Below, piece after piece: positions 24,242 to 28,960 of a stretch of DNA of 28,960 nucleotides (its first letter is position 1; every line of letters starts with the position of its first letter). Location of the stretch: positions 1 to 28,960 of the forward strand of contig OMXX01000047.1 in NCBI GenBank assembly GCA_900315105.1. Reading direction: 5' to 3'. A model generated the notes under the pieces. The model did no database searches. It was not told where the DNA came from and saw only the letters and a list, made by a program, of their open reading frames with translations. The stretch is from an uncultured Prevotellaceae bacterium. Its GTDB lineage: Bacteria > Bacteroidota > Bacteroidia > Bacteroidales > Bacteroidaceae. The position numbers and the translations under genes were made by a program.

Positions 24242-24404
24242 TTAGAGATTAGAGTATAGAGGTTATGGGTTAGAGTTTTCATCTTTAACCTTGACATTAT
24301 AAAAAAGAAAATCACCTTTGCAATCCGCAAAGGTGATTTTTTCTTATCAAGGGTATTTATCTTTACCCCCTAATCTCTAGCCTCTCCACTCTAACCTCTA
24401 ACCC
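24242..24404. repeat. Inverted pair of 7-bp arrays flanking a terminator
   Basis: Five 7-bp units (TTAGAGN type) at 24242-24276 and five complementary units (CTAACCT type) at 24370-24404 surround the ddh terminator. The right array reads AGATTAG/AGGTTAG on the minus strand, the same word family as the left, so transcripts through the region could form an outer stem around the terminator. Confidence 0.7.
24308..24342. terminator. Bidirectional intrinsic terminator between ddh and the DUF4249 gene
   Basis: A perfect 14-bp stem (24308-24321 and 24327-24340, 5-nt loop) with T-runs on both strands lies between two converging genes. It should end transcription from either side. Confidence 0.9.
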
Positions 24405-24411
24405 TTTCAAG

Positions 24412-24429
24412 TCCCCCTATGCAGGGGGA
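24412..24429. repeat. GC-rich REP-like hairpin overlapping a gene end
   Basis: TCCCCCT and AGGGGGA pair around a 4-nt loop; the flanks continue as TTCAAG before and ATCAAGGGGG after. The stop codon of the DUF4249 gene (24417-24419) lies inside it, so the last residues (DPLDPPA) are encoded by repeat sequence. Confidence 0.65.
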
Positions 24430-25319
24430 TCAAGGGGGTCTTTCCGTTTCTTACTCTCCATCAGGTCATCGTAGAATTCAAGTGATTCCTTCGAGAAGCG
24501 GAGAGCATTCTGACGCATAGAGTGATAGGCAGAGAAATAGCCGAGGGTACTTGGATTCGTGAAGTTACGGATAGGATTTGAAGAAGAGCGCTCAGCAATG
24601 AAGAGAGCATAGAGGTAGTCGTATGTGCGCTTGTCAATCTTTCTCACCTCCACGGCAATCTCCTCACCGTCCTTGAGGATGTCCTTGTTGTCCTTGTCGA
24701 GGTCGCAATACACAAAGCATCCCACGTTGATAGCCGTCATGTCGTCAAATCCCTTATTGTCGAGAATAGACCACTTATACGGCTTGCCATTGCGTGTCAC
24801 AAGGGTGTAGAAATAGCCGATATTATCTGTATTATAGCCTGTTACATCAACGTGGTAGTACACCACTTCATCTTCAAGCATCTGCACCTTATACATGTAG
24901 GTGTCATCGATATTGAACTGCTCCTGCATCTGCGATGTTGACTCCGTGACATAATCGCCAATCTGCACCCTGATGGTATATTCATGCCCTTCCACGCCCT
25001 TTATCTCTGAAGAAGAATAGCAGCCTGCGCTATCGAGCTTGAGGATGCATCTCTCTCCGTTGTCGGAGGTGATGACAACCTGAGCATCACTTACCGGGCG
25101 CTTGCCAATCTCATCGGTCACGTTCTGTGTCTGTGAGATTCGTGCCACGGCTCCTTCCTCTGAAATGCCAGCCTCCACCACGTAGAGCGGCTCAACCGTG
25201 TGGTAGTCCATATCGATTTCTTTTTCGCAAGAAGTAAGGGCAAGAAAAGCGATACAAATGCCTAACCAAGCCTTCCCAAGGGGAAGGATGTTTGATAGTA
25301 TATTCGTTTTATTATTCAT
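24417..25319 (-). CDS. DUF4249-family lipoprotein, partner of the TonB receptor
   Basis: A 300-aa predicted lipoprotein with the lipobox LTSC (Cys31) followed by EKEIDMDYH. The mature N-terminus reads PLYVVEAGISEEGAVARISQTQNV, the usual opening strand pair of DUF4249 proteins, and a beta-rich body extends to about 230. DUF4249 proteins are found beside TonB-dependent receptors and probably act as the surface lipoprotein of an uptake pair, as SusD-like proteins do; the ligand is unknown. The receptor gene lies upstream on the same strand, 176 bp away. Two oddities: the n-region (about residues 10-17) and the C-terminal DPLDPPA both derive from GC-rich hairpin repeats. The start at 25319 is the only ATG before the lipobox. 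Confidence 0.85.
   Translation of the reverse strand: MNNKTNILSNILPLGKAWLGICIAFLALTSCEKEIDMDYHTVEPLYVVEAGISEEGAVARISQTQNVTDEIGKRPVSDAQVVITSDNGERCILKLDSAGCYSSSEIKGVEGHEYTIRVQIGDYVTESTSQMQEQFNIDDTYMYKVQMLEDEVVYYHVDVTGYNTDNIGYFYTLVTRNGKPYKWSILDNKGFDDMTAINVGCFVYCDLDKDNKDILKDGEEIAVEVRKIDKRTYDYLYALFIAERSSSNPIRNFTNPSTLGYFSAYHSMRQNALRFSKESLEFYDDLMESKKRKDPLDPPA
25271..25287. repeat. GC-rich hairpin inside the DUF4249 signal sequence
   Basis: CCTTCCC and GGGAAGG pair around AAG. The element lies within codons of the signal peptide n-region and encodes part of LPLGKAW. It is of the same C/G hairpin style as at 24412-24429. Confidence 0.6.
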
Positions 25320-25326
25320 AATTAAT

Positions 25327-25491
25327 ATTTACTATTTAGCTATTTACTAATTACTATTTATTTACTATTCTATTATATTTACTATTTTCATTTACCATTT
25401 ACCATTTACCATTATGCTATTGATTGTTGAAAATAGTACATCAACCAAATAGTACATAAATAGTAAATAGTAAATCTGTAAATAGTAAATA
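25327..25491. repeat. Inverted 7-bp arrays in the receptor-DUF4249 gap
   Basis: 25327-25414 is built mainly from TTTACTA/TTTACCA words at 7-bp spacing. 25436-25491 is built from the complementary AAATAGT words. The two sets can pair across a short spacer. The whole 176-bp gap between the receptor and lipoprotein genes consists of this material, and no promoter or terminator is visible in it. Confidence 0.7.
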
Positions 25492-25495
25492 AAGT

Positions 25496-27514
25496 TTACC
25501 ATTTCAGCGAGAACGACACAAACGGAATTGCACCGAATAGGGCTGTCTGAGTGGCTTTTGTGCCGCTTGCTGAGTTATCGTCCTCAGAGAACGTGATAAC
25601 GTAAGGGTTCTCGCGATTGTAGATGTTATAAACTCCGAAAGCCCACTGGCGCTCGCAATGCTTGAGCTTCTTTGAGTAGGTGGCACTCAAGTCGAGGTGA
25701 TGCGATGACGGTGCACGGTAGCCGTTGCGCTCGGCGTAGTAATACACCGTAGAGCCGTCAATCTGGTACTTCGCACTCGGAGCCGTGAGAGCCTGTCCGG
25801 AGTTGAATATGAACGATGCTGACATATTCCAGAAGTCATTAAGCTGATACATTCCCACGAGGTTCACATCGTGGCGACGGTCGTTGTTGGCTGTGTACCA
25901 GCGATTGTTGTTGATGCCGTCAATCTTGTTCTCGCTCCATGAGAGGGTGTATGAAATCCAACCCGTGAGGCGTCCGTTATTCTTGTGGGCACTCAGTTCC
26001 ATGCCGTATGCACGTCCCTTACCGCCAAGAATAATATTCTCAATGGCAATGTCCGACTCAAAGTTCTTGCCGTCCTTATAGTCGTAGATGTCGCGCACCC
26101 ATTTGTAATAGCCCTCAATGCTGAAGTCATAGTTGCCTTCCTTCGTCATGCCGAAATATCCGAGACTCACCTGATCCGCCTTTTCCGGCTTTACGAAATC
26201 CGTGCTCAGCGTATAGCGGTCCATTGGCATTGAAGTGCTTGAATTTCGTATTGCGTGAATGTTCTGTGCCGTGCGACTATATCCGCCCTTGATGCAATGC
26301 AGTTCGTTGATATTCAACTTCATGCTTGCGCGAGGCTCTATTGCATCGTACTTTTTGAAGTGGTTATACCTCAATCCGAGCGACATTTCCAGCCATTTCG
26401 CAACCTTCCAGTCGTCATTCACCCAACCGGCTATTTCCGTGCCGTAGCGCTGCTCCTTTTCGTGGATGGTGAGATATTCCCATTCTGCTGAGACGATGTC
26501 ATCGTATGATGCCTGTGCACCGATGGAGAAGGCGTGATTTGCAGATGGTCGCCAGTCTATGTTCTCCTTCAGAATGGTCTGCTCTATGTGTCCGTTCATC
26601 TTATAGTCGAGATGAGTGGCATTGAATCCCATCTTACTCTTGTATCTGTTAAAGGAGAGCGTGGTGTTGAAGCGCAGTTTCTCGCTGAACATGTATTTCC
26701 AACCGCCTGACACCGCCATGTTGCCCCATCGCATCTCGGCAAGGTCGTCAATCTCCATATTGTCCTTACCCTTGTAGAATGATACGAATATCTTGTTTGC
26801 CGGTGATATGTCGAAGTCGGTGCGGAAGTTCACGTCATAGAAATTCATGGTGTTCTCCCTGTACTTCTCGCTCAGCTTCAGAAATAGGTCGAGATATGAC
26901 CTTCGTGCAGAGAATAGCATGCTCACCTTGTCCTTCACTATCGGACCGTCAACCTCCACCTTACTTGCAAGAAGTCCGATGCTTACGCCTGCGTGCCAGT
27001 TGCTCATATCGCCTGCCTTGCTCGCCACGTCGAGTACTGATGAAGTAGCTCCGCCGAACATTGCCGGAATCTGTCCCTTGTAGAGTGAGGCTGTCTGCAT
27101 TGCCTCGTCGTTGAAGGCTGAGAATAGTCCAACGAAATGCCCTGGGTTATATATAGGTGCATTGTCAATAAGTACAAGATTCTGCGCAGCCGTACCGCCT
27201 CTTACCTCGAATCCGCAAGAGCCCTCGCTCTCCGCTTTCACTCCCGGAAGCATCTGAATGGATTTCAGAATGTCCTTCTCGCCAAACAAGGTCGGAATCT
27301 GTGTCATCTTCCCGATATCAATCTTTTCAACACCAATCTGCACCTCCTTCATCCTCTTACTTGCAGATTGCGAGGAAGTGACAACCACTTCCCGTAGTTT
27401 CTGTACTTTCGTCGTACTGTCTTTGACTTCTTGTGCCTGAATAGCCTGAATACCTAATGTTACACATAAAGTCGTCAGCAATAAAAATTTTCTCATTTTC
27501 ATCATTTTTTTCAA
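25496..27514 (-). CDS. TonB-dependent outer-membrane receptor lacking the N-terminal regulatory-like domain
   Basis: A 672-aa predicted outer-membrane importer driven by TonB. A signal peptide (about 1-28, ending AIQAQ) is followed by a TonB-box-like LREVVVTS (40-47). The plug domain spans about 60-165 (ILKSIQMLPGVKAESE, GFEVRGGTAAQNLVLID, NPGHFVGLFSAFN, FGGATSSVLDV). The rest is a 22-strand-type barrel that ends in FVSFSLKW with a terminal aromatic residue. DUF4249-linked receptors usually carry a carboxypeptidase-regulatory-like domain before the plug, and that domain is absent here. The substrate cannot be read from the sequence. Several Met codons cluster at the start (MKKMMKM), so the exact start is uncertain by a few residues. 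The DUF4249 partner gene follows. Confidence 0.92.
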   Translation of the reverse strand: MKKMMKMRKFLLLTTLCVTLGIQAIQAQEVKDSTTKVQKLREVVVTSSQSASKRMKEVQIGVEKIDIGKMTQIPTLFGEKDILKSIQMLPGVKAESEGSCGFEVRGGTAAQNLVLIDNAPIYNPGHFVGLFSAFNDEAMQTASLYKGQIPAMFGGATSSVLDVASKAGDMSNWHAGVSIGLLASKVEVDGPIVKDKVSMLFSARRSYLDLFLKLSEKYRENTMNFYDVNFRTDFDISPANKIFVSFYKGKDNMEIDDLAEMRWGNMAVSGGWKYMFSEKLRFNTTLSFNRYKSKMGFNATHLDYKMNGHIEQTILKENIDWRPSANHAFSIGAQASYDDIVSAEWEYLTIHEKEQRYGTEIAGWVNDDWKVAKWLEMSLGLRYNHFKKYDAIEPRASMKLNINELHCIKGGYSRTAQNIHAIRNSSTSMPMDRYTLSTDFVKPEKADQVSLGYFGMTKEGNYDFSIEGYYKWVRDIYDYKDGKNFESDIAIENIILGGKGRAYGMELSAHKNNGRLTGWISYTLSWSENKIDGINNNRWYTANNDRRHDVNLVGMYQLNDFWNMSASFIFNSGQALTAPSAKYQIDGSTVYYYAERNGYRAPSSHHLDLSATYSKKLKHCERQWAFGVYNIYNRENPYVITFSEDDNSASGTKATQTALFGAIPFVSFSLKW

Positions 27515-27598
27515 GGGCGTTCATCTTTCTCACCCTTAGGGGTTATAAATCTATTTCGAGTGACAATGTGTTTCGCACTTCGCACTTTTGCCTTCCGG

Positions 27599-27626
27599 CT
27601 CCCTCCCTACGGGGGAGGGCGGGGGG
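27599..27626. repeat. GC-rich REP-like hairpin upstream of the receptor gene
   Basis: CCCTCC (27601-27606) pairs with GGAGGG (27614-27619), with further G-runs after. It lies in the receptor leader between the -7 box and the start codon. It is another member of the C/G hairpin set. Confidence 0.55.
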
Positions 27627-27651
27627 AAAGGCCGCTTCCAATTTCCGAGTG

Positions 27652-27659
27652 CAAAGTTA
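27652..27659 (-). promoter_or_regulatory. -7 promoter element of the TonB receptor gene
   Basis: TAACTTTG on the minus strand matches TAnnTTTG. A TTTG exists at 27685-27688, but the 25-bp spacing is too long, so the -33 element is unclear. The leader would be about 130 nt and includes the GC-rich hairpin. Confidence 0.5.
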
Positions 27660-27979
27660 CAATGAATTCTTTGCAATTTGGTTGCAAATGGAATATTATT
27701 TCGGAAATACCGACAAATGATGATGTGTGATAACAATTGATATTGCAAGTAAAAAAAGTGCGTGAATCTTGTAATTTTTGGTGATTTTTTGCGTCATCAG
27801 TTTAAAAACAACACCTAATAAAAGGGGCACATCATCTTACCACACCTCTTGCATTTGCCGTCCATAGACAGAAGTTGTGCTCCGTGTGAATAGATGGGGG
27901 CGTGAATCACGGAGTCATCAGCATAGAGATATAACTAAACCGGTACCCAGAAATAGGGATGTGGTTTTACATATATGTT
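27660..27979. other. Gene-free DNA upstream of the receptor
   Basis: I find no gene. A 7-bp inverted repeat (CTCCGTG at 27880-27886 with CACGGAG at 27908-27914) is the only structure seen. Confidence 0.4.
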
Positions 27980-28099
27980 AACGTGGGTTCGACAAATTCC
28001 ACGGATGCATCTCCGATGCTTGTGATTTACATAAAATTAATGCGAAATTAATGTGATATTAATGGGAAATTATATGTTTTCGCTTTGCGAACCTACATT
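27980..28099. repeat. MITE-like element with ATTAAT core, copy 2
   Basis: It begins AACGTGGGTTCGACAAA, nearly the terminal repeat of the 2714-2839 element, and ends at a diverged inverted copy (28084-28099, with one gap). ATTAAT words recur inside and continue to about 28136. The ends are less well matched than in copy 1, suggesting an older copy. Confidence 0.6.
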
Positions 28100-28159
28100 A
28101 ATTAGCACAAATGACACATTAATGTCGCATTAATTTCTTCTTGTAGCAAGCGGTTTGTT

Positions 28160-28178
28160 TTATTCGCCAAGCGAATAA
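28160..28178. repeat. Short perfect hairpin
   Basis: TTATTCGC and GCGAATAA pair around CAA, just before the 8-bp repeat copy A. A different palindrome takes the same place before copy C (28744-28785), so hairpin plus 8-bp array may be a recurring composite. Confidence 0.6.
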
Positions 28179-28184
28179 TTCGTA

Positions 28185-28227
28185 TAGGGTGTGTGTAAAA
28201 AATATAGAACTATAGAACCATAGAACC
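28185..28227 (+). repeat. 8-bp array unit, copy A
   Basis: TAGGGTGTGTGTAAAAAA precedes three 8-bp units (TATAGAAC twice, CATAGAAC once). The same 43-44-bp block is found directly repeated at 28805-28848 with one change, and inverted at 28679-28722. Confidence 0.8.
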
Positions 28228-28266
28228 AAATTGCAGCCATTTATCGGGATGTAACCGCTCGTATTC

Positions 28267-28533
28267 CTAATCCTCACTTGTCACCCAGCGCTTGAACTCC
28301 TTCGCTTGTGGAGGTTTACTTGAAAGGATCAGGGCATAAAGACCGCTCTCGTTGGTGAGCATTGTCTTGCTCTTGTAGTTAGAACCAAGGCACTGAATCA
28401 GTGCGTTGGTTTTATCTTCCTCTTCTACATGCTCTCTGATGGCTTTGGCAGTCTGCGCATACCCAAGCATCATTGCCACGTCCTTACCCACGAACCAAGG
28501 TTCAACGTTTATCATCATTGTCTTCATTTCCAC
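28267..28533 (-). pseudogene. Bro-N antirepressor domain fragment
   Basis: The 88 residues match the Bro-N domain of phage and mobile-element antirepressors: EPWFVGKDVAMMLGY near the start, ESGLYALILSSKPPQAKEFKRWV near the end. The domain normally continues as TSEVLPSIRK, but here it reads TSED and then TAG, so its end is missing; the frame continues 18 codons beyond the TAG. The start is GTG at 28533, or ATG at 28527. Codons upstream (to a stop at 28558-28560) also look like Bro-N lead-in (ESFVEMKT), suggesting the original start is lost. It lies between inverted copies of the 8-bp repeat block. It is probably a decayed prophage or mobile-element remnant, though a short functional Bro-N protein cannot be excluded. 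Confidence 0.7.
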
Positions 28534-28574
28534 GAAACTCTCATCCCTATTATGGGCTTATATCTCCGATATAT

Positions 28575-28626
28575 GGGAACGGACTTGAAACGGACCAGGA
28601 ACGGAGGTGGAACGGACCTGAAACGG
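28575..28626 (+). repeat. 11-bp tandem array, copy 3
   Basis: Four in-phase 11-bp units of the form GGANNWGRAAC, preceded by a partial unit. The reverse complement has the same CCGTTYCANNT phase as the array at 104-152, sharing unit variants such as GGACCTGAAAC. It lies about 40 bp upstream of the Bro-N fragment. Confidence 0.75.
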
Positions 28627-28678
28627 CCATCTAAATCTGACACCTACTCGGAGATACTCAATCTCCATCCCCCTGTTT

Positions 28679-28848
28679 TTGGTTCTATGGTTCTATAGTT
28701 CTATAATTTTTAGAGACACCCTCTATTTTTCGGACTTCCACTTCATAATATATAATATATATAATTATATATATTATATATTATGACTCGGAAAGCGAGT
28801 TTTGTAGGGTGTGTGTGAAAAATATAGAACTATAGAACCATAGAACCA
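28679..28848. repeat. 170-bp inverted structure: copy B, 42-bp AT palindrome, copy C
   Basis: Inverted copy B (28679-28722) and copy C (28805-28848) of the 8-bp block flank a perfect 42-bp palindrome made only of A and T apart from its ends (28744-28785, centre AATT). Partial complementarity continues outside the palindrome. Single-stranded DNA or RNA from this region would fold into one long hairpin. No gene is present. Confidence 0.8.
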
Positions 28849-28876
28849 TTTGAAAAAGTAATTTGTCTTTTCCTAA

Positions 28877-28941
28877 AAAAGGTTGACTCTTTTCAGGCTT
28901 AGATTTTTAACATTTGGCTACCCATACAGAAAAGGTTGACT
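28877..28941 (+). repeat. Direct repeat of a 12-bp word at the window edge
   Basis: AAAAGGTTGACT occurs at 28877-28888 and 28930-28941, 53 bp apart. This may be the edge of a mobile element lying beyond the window; the sequence shown cannot settle it. Confidence 0.4.
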
Positions 28942-28960
28942 ACCAGTACTGGGAAATGTT

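Noticed and set aside
25327..25491. A CRISPR array, considered because of dense short repeats
   Set aside because: Units are 7 bp with drift, there are no unique spacers of 25-40 bp, and there are no cas genes.

Overview
The window looks like a chromosomal segment of a Bacteroidales bacterium, most likely Prevotella or a close relative. The evidence is a full-length SprA translocon of the type IX secretion system (T9SS), a TonB-dependent receptor paired with a DUF4249 lipoprotein, meso-diaminopimelate dehydrogenase, several promoters of the Bacteroidetes TTTG / TAnnTTTG type, and the absence of Shine-Dalgarno sites. Genus is inferred from gene content and intergenic repeat style; no rRNA gene is present.

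Layout. 1-44 holds the first codons of a minus-strand gene leaving the window. 45-1014 is gene-free and repeat-rich. 1015-7193 (minus strand) carries two secreted pectin-active enzymes, a PL9 pectate lyase and a multidomain CE8 pectin methylesterase, then a small secreted DUF4468-like protein; each appears to have its own promoter. 7437-9266 (plus) is a lipoprotein combining an EF-hand loop, leucine-rich repeats and SLH-like repeats. 9267-10117 has no gene but contains a clear promoter-to-terminator unit of about 295 nt that I propose is an undescribed RNA. 10118-23085 (plus) is a close series: ruvA, sprA, nadB, dacB (PBP4 type) and a membrane protein with a degenerate histidine-kinase core. 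23337-24236 is ddh behind its own promoter. 24417-27514 (minus) is the TonB receptor/DUF4249 pair. 27515-28960 is accessory DNA with a Bro-N antirepressor fragment among inverted repeats.

How the genes fit together. The two pectin enzymes act on the same polymer: the esterase removes methyl groups and so makes the chain accessible to the calcium-dependent lyase. SprA is the outer-membrane exit channel for T9SS cargo. DacB and Ddh both serve peptidoglycan, one trimming peptides and the other making meso-diaminopimelate. NadB begins de novo NAD synthesis. The receptor/DUF4249 pair imports an unknown ligand.

The most unusual signal is in the intergenic DNA. Almost every gap holds a drifting tandem array of short words with a fixed period: 7 bp (at least six sites), 8 bp, 9 bp or 11 bp. 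Several arrays abut start codons or form inverted pairs around a spacer of roughly 20-105 bp. Other items worth checking are the 9700-9995 RNA, a perfect 19-bp inverted repeat enclosing 70 bp upstream of ddh, a probable small RNA at 2880-2949, and two copies of a MITE-like ATTAAT element.
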